Of a stretch of 64,000 nucleotides of DNA, positions 34,355 to 45,735 are shown piece by piece. The notes under the pieces are model-generated. The model saw only the letters and a program-made list of their open reading frames with translations, made no database searches and was not told the DNA's origin. This DNA comes from Trichostrongylus colubriformis (taxonomy: Eukaryota; Nematoda; Chromadorea; Rhabditida; Trichostrongylidae), in the NCBI GenBank assembly GCA_963978905.1, contig OZ022259.1, positions 10,044,001 to 10,108,000 of the forward strand, written 5' to 3'. The translations under genes were made by a program, and so were the position numbers. The number at the start of each line of letters is the position of its first letter. Positions within the stretch are counted from its first letter, which is position 1.

Positions 34355-34779
34355 AGGAATCGTCCACGGAAAATGAGTTTTTGTGTTACCCATGTATTTA
34401 TGTTGTATTTGCCTAATGTTGGCCTCATGCAAAATTTCACGCGAAAAAATGTGAATCTGGCTAAGATACAGCACCACAAAGTGCGGTCCCAGTGGGCGGG
34501 GCCTCCGTGTAAAAGCCTCGTACCGCGTCCGCCGTGGTCGGAGACGCATTGTAGGAACAGAAGGTTACGTAAACAGTCCTACTCTCCACTCCCAACGGCG
34601 GCGGAAGACGGGACGAGGCTTTTACTCTTAGGCCCCGCCCACTGGGACCGCACTTTGTGGTGCTGTATCTCAGCCAGATCCACATTTTTTCGCGTGAAAT
34701 TTTGCATGAGGCCAACATTAGGCAAATACAACATAAACATATGGGTAACACAAAAACTCATTTTCCGTGGACGATTCCT
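34355..34779. mobile_element. foldback MITE A, copy A2
   Basis: 425 bp bounded by perfect TTAA on both sides (34351-34354, 34780-34783). Ends AGGAATCGTCCACGGAAAAT are perfect inverted repeats, and the arms extend about 180 bp each with roughly 95% identity by eye. The arms enclose a GC-rich core (CCGCGTCCGCCGTGGTCGGA). A transcript would fold into a long hairpin. Frames such as MSFCVTHVFMLYLPN recur in every copy and on both arms, and are repeat text, not genes. Confidence 0.92.
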
Positions 34780-34783
34780 TTAA

Positions 34784-35148
34784 GGGTGACCACATCACTT
34801 GAAAAAAAAGTGCACCTGAAAGTCACACAAACCAGTCTGGGCAGAGTAGAGATGAGAAGCCACAAGCCGCAATTATGTTGAGGATACCAATAAGAAAAAA
34901 ACGCAGAATAATCGACCTGTTTGTTTCAACAATCCCTCTACTCGTTTTTTCGCGGTCGAAAAACTTCTTTGATGACATTCTGTTCCTAGATCCTGATCCC
35001 AGAAAAGCCAGTACTTCAGTTTATTGTCATAATTACTAGTTCGCATATCCCGCCTAGATCATAAAGGCTCAGATCCAGGATGACAACTTCAAGATAACCT
35101 TCTGTTACAGCGACTTACACGTTTTCGTTACCTACCCATGGTCCTTAA
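34784..35148. other. spacer between A2 and A3
   Basis: No feature recognised in the 0.37 kb between the two MITE copies. Confidence 0.4.
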
Positions 35149-35574
35149 AGGAATCGTCCACGGAAAATGAGTTTTTGTGTTATCCATGTATTTATGTTGT
35201 ATTTGCCTAATGTTGGCCTCATGCGAAATTTCACGCGAAAAAATGTGAATCTGGCTGAGATACAGCACCACAAAGTGCGGTCCCAGTGGGCGGGGCCTCC
35301 GTGTAAAAGCCTCGTGCCGCTTCCGCCGTGGTCGGAGACGCGTTGTAGGAACAGAAGGTTACGTAAACGGTCCTACACTCCGTTCCCAACGGCGGCGGAA
35401 GACGGGACGAGGCTTTTACTCGGAGGCCCCGCCCACTGGGACCGCACTTTGTGGTGCTGTATCTCAGCCAGATTCACATTTTTTTCGCGTGAAATTTTGC
35501 ATGAGGCCAGCATTAGGTAAATACAACATAAATACATGGGTAACACAAAAACTCATTTTCCGTGGACGATTCCT
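35149..35574. mobile_element. foldback MITE A, copy A3
   Basis: 426 bp with TTAA at 35145-35148 and 35575-35578. Nearly identical to A2 in both arms and core. The two copies are 0.37 kb apart in the same orientation. Confidence 0.92.
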
Positions 35575-35578
35575 TTAA

Positions 35579-37241
35579 AGCCGATCTCATGAAGGCATGA
35601 GTTTTTTTCCCAAGTGTCTTGGTTGCTCTATATTCTGAAAGAACTATTTTTCACATGCTCTTATTCTCATTAGATATAGAACTATGTAGAATTCATTCTG
35701 GTAGGCGGCTTCTAGCTGTCCCTCATTGACGCGTAGAGCCTCACTTCTGCAGCTTTTTGTTCTGGGCACTTCGGATGCTGTGTTTCAAAGCCTCTAATTG
35801 CTACCTCTGGACTCGTTTCCAACCTGTCACCTCGTGTTCTTCAGATTTCCCTTGCATGTGGTGTTTTCCAGTTGAATCTCTTTTTTCCCGTAAGTGGGCC
35901 CATGTACGTGGTTTTTGTACTCAGACGTGATCCTTTGAGAAAACGAGAGCTTCTATGGACGATTCCCATATCCATCAACTATAGGGTAGGTTGAAAGTAG
36001 TTCAGCCGCGATTGTTACCATCAGGCTAACAGATGTGTGTACCCTTGGGTCAGGATTCGCGGTCTGCGGTCTGCGATGTCTGTCCGCTAGTTGCATGAAC
36101 TCGGTGGGAACTGTGTGTAGTTGGGTGAGAAGGTTGTGTCCCACGCCTACCTTACTTAGTTCGCCGCTGAATGAAGTCTCTTCTGAACGTGATCTGTGTT
36201 TAACCTTTGCCTAAGGGCAAGTGTGAAACGGAGGGTAAAATACTTCTTTGCTTCTTACTCGCCAAAAGAATTTTAAATACGATCTCCTTGTTAATAATTA
36301 TTTACTTCTTTATTTTATTGGATACAACTCAGTAGTATCATCTCATCTTTTATCAAAACATTTCCCGTGTAATGAAAAGACTCCGAAAAAAGTCAGCTCT
36401 GCCTCTTTCTCTGCTTCTTTTGACATTCTTCGCATAGAACTGTCACATGTCTTCTTTTGTGACAGTTTTTTTTAGATCTCTTGATTTTCTTGTTTTCCAC
36501 CTTCACAACAATTTCGACACCTATCACAGCACCACTCCATGTAGACACATGACGAATCTTATCCGCATCTAAGAAGGGAAACCTGTAACATATGTACTCT
36601 GGTATCCGAAAACTGTTGCAAAAGAAAACACGCGAAATTCCTATAGAGATGCAAAAAGGAATTGAAGGAAGAAATGATCTGCTATTTAGAGCCTTTGAAC
36701 TGAAGCTAATTACGTATGATGGAGAGGTATCACACAGTATTACCATTTTTGTACAGTGAAGTATTACCGATTGTAGATATGTACTGCGATAATATTTCAT
36801 TGTTATCAACTCAATCGATTCCAAACGCTATTTGTTTAACCGTCATTTCAAAAACTTTTGGATGTCTCGTATACACTGGCGATACGATAGAAAGTATACC
36901 GTCTTATTCAAGCACCTATAACACTTTATTAACGTCAATATTGTTTTGTTGTCGTCAACGTTTTCTTAAAATGAATAGTATTTACTGCTAAATCATTTTT
37001 TAAAAGTTTCCCATCATCATTCAATTTCTGGAAACAGCTATAAAAGATTAGAAGCAAAAATGCGCAAATTAGGATGACATATAGCATAGGAAATGAAAGA
37101 CTTCATGCGAAACACCAACGTTAACCAGTGACTAGGTGAAGACACTGTTTTATGCCCAATATAACGAACCAACTTGGAATAATTACGATTCAGTGGAGTA
37201 AAATAGGAGTGGGTCACGGTGGCCGCTTTTCCAACGGAAGT
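35579..37241. other. unannotated stretch with decayed B fragment
   Basis: At about 36030-36140 the text GTGTGTACCCTTGGGTCAGG then AATTCGCGGTCTGCGG-like sequence resembles the left end of MITE B; the rest is eroded. A 143-codon minus frame at 36393-36824 has no domain and lies in AT-rich DNA. Confidence 0.35.
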
Positions 37242-37603
37242 TCGGAAATGTCAGAAATTTGCAAAGAGACCTCATTCTTTCCTGATTTTTACAAATGTCG
37301 AGGTTGTCACAGTACCTATAGACATCGGATTTCAAGGCGTGCCTGCCCTGCATGTTCTATTTAGAGGCGGAGTATAGCCACCAAAACGGCTGTGCACACC
37401 TTCAAAACCTAACTGGCAATGAAGGGCTCCATGGTTGCGATAACGCCGGAAGTTCATTTCTTTGGCACTCCTTCCTTCCCCGGGGGCGACACCATTTCAA
37501 CATGCCAAACGTTCCGAAAAGGGAATCGAGCCCCACTGTGGTTTACCTTTCTATCCCAACAGGTTCCTGACAAATGAAATAAACTTTGAGACAATATTTT
37601 GAT
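37242..37603 (+). repeat. duplicated segment K, copy 1
   Basis: Matches 38754-39099 in direct orientation from TCGGAAATGTCAGAAAT to TTTGAGACAATATTTTGAT, with a rearranged patch after GTCGAGGTTG. A shared reading frame (CAHLQNLTGNEG...GSSFLWHSFLP) is kept with one in-frame 3-base difference, but this copy has a stop and a frame change upstream. Most base differences change the amino acid, so there is no sign of protein-level constraint. Origin unknown. Confidence 0.7.
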
Positions 37604-37885
37604 CCCACCGAATTCAGCCACTTCTCGTGCAATCGTCGCAGGCCGCACGCTGCGAGGCGAAACCCTGAAAATACACATCGGGCTAACCGAGCCTTCTATT
37701 TGGCAGGTGTATATTAAAGGGCACTAGACTCGTCTAAAAATCAGAATACTGACTAGAGCACCAAATACTCGTGCGAGGCAATTTTTGCAGGAAAAGGTGA
37801 ATCCCGAATGCGGGTGCATCTCAAAAAGAGATTCATTGACGCCTTAGGGCGCGTTCGTTCTTTTTACCGGTAGGACATGGTTGCG

Positions 37886-37998
37886 TTCATAGGCAGCGAG
37901 GCATAGTAGCACGGAGGAGGTGCAGAGACGACGCAGGCAACGAGACAGGCAAGAAAGGGTGGAGACGCAGAGACACGCAGCCACGCCCTGCTTCCGGC
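37886..37998 (-). repeat. dispersed repeat F, copy 2
   Basis: Reverse complement of 23742-23870: CAGGCAGC-type, GCACGGAGGAGGTGCAGAGA and GCAGAGACACGCAGCCACGC blocks are shared. Confidence 0.55.
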
Positions 37999-38208
37999 AC
38001 TGCAAAGTATGACGCCGTCTTACCCTTCATAGCTCTATTTTAATTTATGTATCATCCTAAGTTTGCGACTGCAATGGTTAGTGTAAAAAAGACTCAATTG
38101 TATCCCAGTCACTGACGAGTAGTCCATTACAAGGGTTAGATAACCTTTCAAGGTGCAAGATGAGCATCAACCTTTCGCTGAACACGGACACGCCTATCTG
38201 GAAAGTCC

Positions 38209-38460
38209 ATGATTAAGCTTACATTGGAATTTTTGGGAGCCTATCCCATGTGTTTAATCCGGAATCTCCTCATCTCAGCCAGAAACACTCATTTCGTTGG
38301 TTTTGAAGTGCCGCCGCAGTCAGCCTGGAGCCGGTTCTACGTCGATGACCACTACAACGCTGAGCGAGCCGCTTCTGCACAGGCGCTGGTGGGGCGGGAC
38401 ATAAAGCACTTCACATATCAATTTCCTGTTGACACTTCAGATCAGATAGTGGTCAAATAA
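38209..38460 (+). CDS. possible terminal exon, unrecognised
   Basis: An 83-codon frame ends at TAA 38458-38460. A plausible acceptor (CTCCTCATCTCAG) lies at about 38267-38279. From there the frame gives about 59 residues that look protein-like, including GFEVPPQSAWSRFYVDDHY and ending DTSDQIVVK. No upstream exon, start or known domain was found. It sits between the two K copies. If real, it would be the last exon of a small gene; it may equally be chance. Confidence 0.28.
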   Translation: MIKLTLEFLGAYPMCLIRNLLISARNTHFVGFEVPPQSAWSRFYVDDHYNAERAASAQALVGRDIKHFTYQFPVDTSDQIVVK

Positions 38461-38753
38461 CGTCAGCTGTCCTCCAACTTTATCCTTTATCATCTAACAT
38501 AAGAACATTGGTCAAGAGTCTCTTCAAACACTTTCCCTACCACTGATCAAGTACTTTTCTTAGATTTTCTACTTGGCATCAATGACGTGACGTTTTCATG
38601 AATAGATTCCCTACAGAGACCATGTCGATAGGAAGTAAGTACGATGGGTTTTGGTATTGATAGGTTCTGTCTAACTATGGAAGAAGCGGTGTGAACTATT
38701 CGCCAAGGCCAAAAAACGAGAATTGATCAATCCACACGAAGTAAAACTCATTT

Positions 38754-39099
38754 CGGAAATGTCAGAAATATGCAAAGAGACCTCATTCTTACTCGTTTTT
38801 CGCAAATGTCGAGGTTGCTGCAAGGCGTGCGCTACAGACGTGCCGCCCCACCATTTCCATTCAGAGGCGGAGTATAGCCTGCAAACCTGCGCACACCTTC
38901 AAAACCTAACTGGCAATGAAGGGTTCCATGGTTGCGAGAACACCGGAAGTTCATTTCTTTGGCACTCCTTCCTCCCCTGGGGGCGACACCATTTCAACAC
39001 GCCAAACGTTCTAGAGGGAATCGAGCCCAACTGTGGTTTACCTTCTTATCCGCGCAGGTTCATGACAAATGAAGTAAACTTTGAGACAATATTTTGATA
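38754..39099 (+). repeat. duplicated segment K, copy 2
   Basis: Direct copy of 37242-37603. Here the frame from 38723 is uninterrupted for 124 codons (EMSEICKETSF...CRGCCKACATD...CAHLQNLTGNEG). No family is recognised. Confidence 0.7.
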
Positions 39100-41801
39100 A
39101 AGCCTTTTCCCAGCTGGATGATTCACTTGGATCTATGCTCATACTTGCAAAGCCTGCCTGATCTTTTATCGACGAGTTTCTGTGTGTGTAAATGTATCCA
39201 TCTTACCTTTGATCTTTCAGTCTACCTGCCTTTTTGCTTCCCTTTCCAGTTATCACTCACTGAATGGGCCGGTTTTGATAAGGTTATAAGTTAAGGATGT
39301 ATGGTTAGTATATCACAACCGGCGTGTGTACCGCGTGTTACAATATTAAACTCGAAGAATGTATTTACTGTGCAAAGCACGCGATACGGAACTTTATTTG
39401 GAAAAACTGATTCAATTGGTTCCACTTTCATTTACTCAGCGACCTACATCTACCACAGATACTCAGTTCTATTCAATCTCATTTTTCATTCGATTGCGAT
39501 ATTAAAATTAGTTGTGTGGCAACCGTTTTACCATCCTCACATCCTGAAGTCCTTGCAAAATTCGTACTTCGTTCTGATTTTTTTTCTAAAAATGCTTTTT
39601 GACCTGATTAACGTCGAGTTTCGCTTCAAATCTAAACGCAATTAATGTGGAGATTGCTGCACAGACCAAAGGAAATTATGAAATTTCATTTAATTTCCAA
39701 GATCCCTATTTTTCAGTTATAACGCTTTGCATAGTCAATGGTTGTTGTGGTCGTCTTCCATAAGCTAAGCGTCTTCCATAGGTTAAAAGCAAATCATACT
39801 GGGTGCGAAAATATGAACTGCGCTCTGCCTGTCAACGGTTGTCCAAATGTTGCTCTTCGGAATTGAAACATTTTGCTGTTTTTCCAGTTTTTTTTGATTT
39901 TTGCTTCTGATCAAGGTAGAATTCTTCAATCTTTTCTTCTTCTTATCATGTACTGTATGTAATAGAGTGATTTTAAGAATTGCAATCACGAATTTTAGTG
40001 AACGGTTTCTCTAAATTATCATAAGCCTAGGTTCCCATAACCTGCTAACGGTCACTGATAAATCTCCTTTATCGATTGACGAGCTGCCTCTATTCACCAT
40101 TCAAGGGCAGATAAACTGAATTGGAGATCGCATGCGTGACCGCTCGATAGAGGATTAAAGTAAAAGGGAGGTGCTAAACCCTCGAAATCCAGGATCCATC
40201 AGAACACGCTCTGTAGGAAAGAACGAAATCATGGGAAAGTCGCACTTGAAGCTACTGGGGAAACACGTCGCTGTTACCCTCTCTCACACGCATGAATAGA
40301 AACACACACCTAACTCCTGGACATGCTCACTTCAGCTGCCCAGATACTGAGCCGCACTGACCAGAACGACAAGTGCAGCTCAAGCCACTAGAGTCATCCT
40401 CTAAGGCAAAGTGGCACCAACCAAGGACGGAAGCTAGGAGATGAGTGGCCATTTGGGCCAATTAATAAAGTAAGAAGCCATAGAGCATAGCGAAGCTTCC
40501 AGTTTTACAACTAACCTAAGCTCATTAAAAAACGCTATAGAAATAGCCGGGTGGAGTGGAAAATCTAAAAAGTAATCTTGATTAAAATAGCTTCAGAAGA
40601 AGTGGCATCACTTGACTCGGTATGTGCTATGCAACTTGCACGAAGTGCTATCGCTCGTGCTTTCATTTCTTCATCCAAAAAGTATAGTTGGTCAAACTAT
40701 CAGCACAGCTTTTATTGGAGGGTACACAGTAGGTGGGGGGAAGCATCAGAGAAGCCACCGCCTATTCGCACGATCACTTTAAAAAGGAAGTCAAGATAAA
40801 AGAAAAACTTAGAAAGGTTCTTTCAAGCTACCTAACAGCGTTGAAAACCTCATTAAGCGATTAATTGTAGTTCTTCGCTGATTCTCAGAATTGCTTTGAC
40901 TGCTCGCTACAAGTGGTTACCTACTGAATGAGCCTATAGATACCTGCTCACTATATCGTATGAAAACGCTCATACATGTACCGATTCATATCTTCATCAT
41001 TTTATTTATTTTTTGTGACATATATCAATTTATTACACTGGTTCACAAGCTCTGAACATAATCTTTATTATTGCATACGCTGGAGGAGTCTTGAAATCCT
41101 GCTACTTGCCCGGTTTCGGGTCCTACCTTGGCCATTTCGGCTAGGTAACAGCTTTACTTGCTCGCCGTTCTCTTGTATATTATACCAACTTCTTTCTTCT
41201 ACTTAATTTTTCACGACCACAGCTTTGGATCTTATTATCTACTATGACCTTTCTATTTTATGTATTTATTTATATGTAGTCTTATTATCTTACTACATAT
41301 GATCTTACTATTTTACATGTATTTATATGTATATGTATTACCAAAAGGAGCAACAACCGCATTATTGGGATTACTGCACCTTATTCATTAGAAATACGGA
41401 GTGAATAAAGCCGGGAATCAAGGCCACAACAGGGGTGCTCGATATCTAGCAATACGTGATAGCTCAATATGCGGGAACATTCATCTGGATGTTAAAGGTT
41501 ACCGAACTCGCTCCGCCATCGTACAAGGGGAAATTCTGTGTTGTTACCAACCATCACAGACCAGTTTGTGTCCGGCCTAAAGAAGTAGAATGTCGGTCAG
41601 AAGGCAACGATCTCACCATCGCGTGAGAAACATTCATTCGAGTTTCAAAAATGCCGAGGAGGCCCCTTAAGGTATTATTAGGAGTAGATATGGCAATGAG
41701 AACTAGGGAGACATCCTCTTTGTGAATGAAAATTGTGTTTGAAAAGGTTATAAGTGGCTAAATTTTCGTTGGAAACGGACGCATTAAGGTATTTGTTGCA
41801 G
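39100..41801. other. 2.7 kb without a supported gene
   Basis: A 114-codon hydrophobic frame (39301-39645) has no start or splice support. Repeat R copy 2 lies at 39884-40020. At 41.23-41.35 kb an AT-rich unit (CTTATTATCT...TATGTATTTAT) is imperfectly tandem. Confidence 0.35.
39884..40020 (+). repeat. dispersed repeat R, copy 2
   Basis: Aligns with 25496-25640 (ATCATGTACTGTATGTAATA, GTGAACGGTTTCTCTAA). Confidence 0.5.
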
Positions 41802-42521
41802 ATGCGTTTCGTGCTGCGCCGCAGGCGAAGGCCGAGTTGCTTCGAGGGCGAGGCAATCTTCGTGGCTGAGTGGCTTAGATGCCATCGCCGTCTGTCGGCA
41901 AGCCGCCATCAGCTGTAAGCACGCATTTCATCGTGACACGTCCCATTCCTGGCATCCTATCTTTTGCTATTTTATTCTGTTCCTTCTCTACTATTGCATT
42001 GCTGGGCACCTATACAATTATTCCAAATCGACCAAAATTACCACCATCGGTGTTCGTCAATCTGGGTGGGCGCTGCTTGATACGCTTTGGGAATCTCGTA
42101 GCAATCCCATAACCGCTGAACGATTACTTAAAGGGCTTATCGCAGTTTTTTGTCCTTTCACAAAAGTTGTATGCTATCGGAAATTGTATGCTATCGGAAG
42201 AAGCATCTATTCTGTCTACGGAGCAGAATCAATTTCTTCAATGACAATAATAGCCATGCTGATTCACTTCTGAAAGTTTGTGAAATCGATTCTTCGCTGA
42301 TCCTTTTTTCTCTCTATTTGATTTTCAGGGTACTTGCTTATATTTCGCTGTACAACGTGTTTCAGGAACCCTGTTACAAGTTTCTCTTATCGCTCGCTGC
42401 GCTATGTCACTGTGGACTGGTCCTTGTTATATTACCACTTTACGGGTTTGAAATGTGCTATGATAACATCCGATATGAAGCACGAAAAAAGCGTCCACAA
42501 TTCCTCTTAGAAATATTATAG
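41802..42521 (+). CDS. tentative two-exon gene for a small membrane protein
   Basis: Exon 1 (41802-41914) starts with ATG directly after an acceptor (TTTGTTGCAG), the pattern of spliced-leader trans-splicing, and ends at a good donor (CT|GTAAGC). Exon 2 starts after TTGATTTTCAG (about 42329-42521), and the phases agree, giving about 100 residues. Exon 1 is Arg-rich (MRFVLRRRRRPSCF). Exon 2 encodes a hydrophobic stretch (FLLSLAALCHCGLVLVILPL) and a basic tail, ending TAG at 42519-42521. No family is recognised; a fragment of a nematode multi-pass receptor is possible. Exon 1 is open in two frames, which lowers confidence. Module T copy 2 lies in the intron. Confidence 0.3.
41947..42045 (+). 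repeat. recurrent hydrophobic-coding module T, copy 2
   Basis: Encodes ILSFAILFCSFSTIALLGTY on the plus strand and aligns with 15733-15845 and 58770-58875 (both minus). Here it is in an open frame with upstream MPSPSVGKPPSA (41879), which offers an alternative, unspliced 77-codon reading. Confidence 0.45.
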
Positions 42522-43954
42522 CATAGTAGTAATAATAGCAGTATAGTATATAATAATATTTAGTATAGCAATTGGAAGCATGGGCAATCAGCGCTTCAAC
42601 ACATGGTACAATCTCGATTAGAATTACTGCGAATTGTGAGCCTCTACCTGTATCTACGGGCGTTTAACCACTGTTTAGAAAGGCTTTATGCTCGCTATTT
42701 ACATCGACAAGTGCTACCAATTCCTATTTGGACAAAAAGGCTGTCGGAGGCTGCAAAGTTACAAATGAATTTTTGGGTCTATTTAGCTTTGGGTTCTTCA
42801 GCTGTTAGCTCGAGCTAGTACAAGCTTAACACCATCATCTGGTCACCTATAAGCACCTATAGCACCCACAGTCCATGCTCTATTGTCAAAATGGAGTTCC
42901 CATATTGGATGAGCCATGCATTCACCTCTAAGCATCCTTTAGCAATGAAATTGTGTCCTTACAATTGCGTCAAACTGCCAAATAGCACCTCTATTTTACT
43001 TGTAGCTAAGCTGTCGAAAAAATTTTTCCCATGCCACTTCAGTGATATAACGACGGCAGCCACGCGGATCTGTGGTGTGCGACGGTTATACGTAGAAAGA
43101 AGAGCACGCTGTAGAATTGGCACTGACTCGAATTCAGTGGACTGAATCCGTACGAAGTTTTATTCACTTCGAGTTGCCATTCCTTAGCAAGAAGCGCAAG
43201 TCACCGTGGACCTTTGACTTTAATTTACAGTAAACATATATTCACATTTTGAGAGCTCATTTGAGATGAAATCAGAAGAGATGAAATTCCACTTCTCTCA
43301 AAACCGACCGGGTCTTCTCAGAAACTGTATGCTGAATGTTCATCACAGCACTGACTCAACCCAGACCGTCTCTGTAGTCTCAATAACTCCCTTCCAAGGC
43401 CTCTGTTATCGTTTTATTATCTCCAGAGGCATCATTTTTTTCCGAAGTGAATGTCTCATCGAGAATCACTTCATGGCAATTCAACGATTAGACGACGAAG
43501 GCAGACATAAGATGGTCTTCATCAACGTATTTCAAATCCTTAAAGTTGATCTAATCTGGATTAACCGTGTGGTTTAGCGGGGTAATTGCTGAAATTTTCC
43601 CCGCCTAACCTTGTATTACAGTCCACACACATACATGTGCACGCCATCACGATCTCATAATTCCCCCACGAGATTGGCCCGTCGTTGTTGGTTTCATTAG
43701 ACGAATGCCCTATTTGTGAATGAACCCTCCTGACATCCCACTATTCGCATCCCGTAACGGACAGTCTTTCTTCTTTGCGTAGATAATTCATCATCCACAA
43801 AATAGAATTCCTGTTTCTGGATGGGCCATGCATTCATTTGAAAAGCTGTAACGTGGATTACTGAGTTCCTCACCATCGAAAGTCCTCTAAAAAGTGTTTT
43901 CGAGAATGTCGAAACTCTGAAATGTTTTTTGTTATTCCAAAAGCTAAACCTTGC
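42522..43954. other. unannotated stretch
   Basis: An AT microsatellite-like patch lies at 42516-42570. Two texts around ATGAGCCATGCATTCA (about 42902) and ATGGGCCATGCATTCA (about 43819) are related in direct orientation, which suggests a further low-copy repeat. No gene is supported. Confidence 0.35.
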
Positions 43955-45180
43955 CCGTTTCAAAACTACAGGTCCACTAATGAAACAATTCCCATTTCAC
44001 CACAAGCATGAAACCAAATTTGAAATTGGGCATGCATACGGTCGTGGTCAACATAGTCCTCTCAATGCCTGGTGGTAAGCGTCTTACTCCAGAAGAAAAG
44101 CTCGAGTGTTAGCCTTCGTCGAAGCTGGATGGTCACGGAGGAAGATCGCTGCTCGAACTGGTCGGTCACACAACTGCGTGAACATCTACCTGCAAGAACC
44201 AGAGCATTGCGGAGAGGAGAACCCTGGTGGCCCTCCATGGAAGCTCTCCAGCCAAGATGAGAGAATGATTGGACGCCTTCTGTCGAACTCCACGATGTGC
44301 CTCAATCGGGTGCGAGCCGAAATGTCCCTTACTGTGAGCGAAGCAACCGTATGGAGGGTCTCTCAGTCCTTTGAAAACCTCGCTAGAGAGACTATGAAGC
44401 GAGTCCCGAGGCTCACAGAACGTCACAAGATGGCTCGCTTTGAATTCGCGTCTGAGAACATCGGAAGAGATTAGTCTAAGGCACGGTGCTTGCGACTTTC
44501 CATCTTTTTGAAGCCTTGCACAGGTCTTTTTTGTTTAAGATAATCTGGAGCGATGAGAAGAAGTTTAATCTCGATGAAGCGAACGATGGGAAGGAGTATT
44601 GGCGGGATATGCGTGAATAACCACCGTCTTTCTCGAGACTAAATTTTGGCGTGGTTCGCTCATTGTCTGGGGTACCCTTTGCGAGAATGGACTGCTCGAC
44701 CTGGCCTTCGTATTGTGCCGCATGGACTCGGAGGACTACCAGAAGGTCCTGGAAGACAATCTCCTTTCGTTCCTACGTCGCCGCAATACTAGGTCCTTCA
44801 CCTTCATGCACGACAATGCTGCAATCCATGCAAGTCGGTCAACTACGGCGTGGATTGCAGCCAGGAATACAACGTTCTCGAATGGCCGGCCTGTTCTCCT
44901 GACCCTATGCCAATGGAAAAGGTATGGGCTATCATGGTGCAAAAGATCTACAGCGATGCCAAGCATTACGATTCTGTTGAAGAGTTGAAGGAGTCCGTTG
45001 TCGAAGTGTGACTGCTCTCGATCCAACTGTCCTGACGAATCTAGCACGGAGCATGCAGAAGCGCTTGATTGAAGTCATTGCGAATAAAGGAGGACCTACA
45101 AGTTATTAGTTGCTCAGTTGTTGCTTGTTCTCGTAATAAATTTTCTAAAGTCACGATGTGGACCTATAGTTTTGGAACGG
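43955..45180 (+). mobile_element. Tc3-like transposon, decayed
   Basis: CCGTTTCAAAACTACAGGTC (43955 on) and its complement at 45158-45180 (GTGGACCTATAGTTTTGGAA) form 23-bp inverted repeats with two mismatches, 1.2 kb apart, around a Tc3-type transposase relic. The usual CAGTG terminus and TA duplication are not evident, so the true ends may lie slightly outside. A further GGACCTATAG motif at 45332 resembles the inverted repeat and might be a second end. Confidence 0.75.
44106..45011 (+). pseudogene. Tc3-like DDE transposase, frameshifted
   Basis: The first frame (44106-44474, 122 codons) carries the paired helix-turn-helix DNA-binding domains (FVEAGWSRRKIAARTGRSHN; later VSEATVWRVSQ) and the conserved TERHKMARFEFA linker. 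In other frames downstream come WSDEKKFNLD (first Asp, near 44553), EYWRDMR, DYQKVLEDNLLSF, HDNAAIH (second Asp, near 44812) and CSPDPMPMEKVW (third acidic residue Glu, near 44913). The order and the wording of these motifs match Tc3 of Caenorhabditis more than Tc1. At least two stops or frameshifts separate the blocks, so it is inactive. Confidence 0.85.
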
Positions 45181-45353
45181 TGAAAATAGTACTAATTATT
45201 ATGAAAAAGGTTCTTGTGCTCGAAAATCCCTGAGAACACTTTATCTAGGAAATTTCGGTACGAAAAGTTTATTTGTAACCATCACAGCCTTGTAGAATTC
45301 TAAGAAACGTTGGTAATTGAAAATATTGGGGGGACCTATAGATATGAAACGCA
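45181..45353. other. short spacer
   Basis: Contains GGGGGGACCTATAGATATGA at 45328, similar to the Tc3-like inverted repeat. Confidence 0.35.
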
Positions 45354-45735
45354 GTGTATGTCACCCATATATTTATGTTGTATTTGCCTAATGTGGGCCG
45401 CATGCAAAGCTTCACGCGAAAAAATGTGAATCCGGCTGAGACACAGTACTACAGCAACAAGACTTGGCCGGGTGGGCGAGGCCTCTGAGCGAGTGCCACC
45501 CCGTCGTCCGCCGCGGTCGGAGACGCATTGTAGGAACGGAAAATTCCGTAAACAGTCCCACTCTCCGTTCCCAACCGCGGCGGACGACAGGACGGGGCTT
45601 ACTCGGTGGCCCCGCCCACCCGACCAAGAATTTGGGGAGCTGTTTCTTGGCCGAATTCTCACTTTTTGGCCCTCATTAGGGAAATACGATATAAATAAAA
45701 GGATAAAAGGAAACTAGTTCTTCCGTGGACGAATT
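45354..45735. mobile_element. foldback MITE A, copy A4, truncated
   Basis: The arm text TATTTATGTTGTATTTGCCT, TTCACGCGAAAAAATGTGAA and the GC-rich core are clear family A. The left outer 30 bp (AGGAATCGTCC...) is absent, and the right end reads TTCCGTGGACGAATTATC with a damaged terminus. No TTAA on either side. Confidence 0.8.

Noticed and set aside
34373..35520. Repeated open frames starting MSFCVTHVFMLYLPN and similar on both strands
   Set aside because: They recur in each arm of every family A copy and come from the foldback repeat, with no splice or domain support.
36393..36824. 143-codon minus-strand frame
   Set aside because: AT-rich, overlapping open frames on the other strand, no splice sites or domain.
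39301..39645. Hydrophobic 114-codon frame as a chemoreceptor gene
   Set aside because: T-rich sequence gives hydrophobic frames by chance; no conserved receptor motif or exon structure could be shown.
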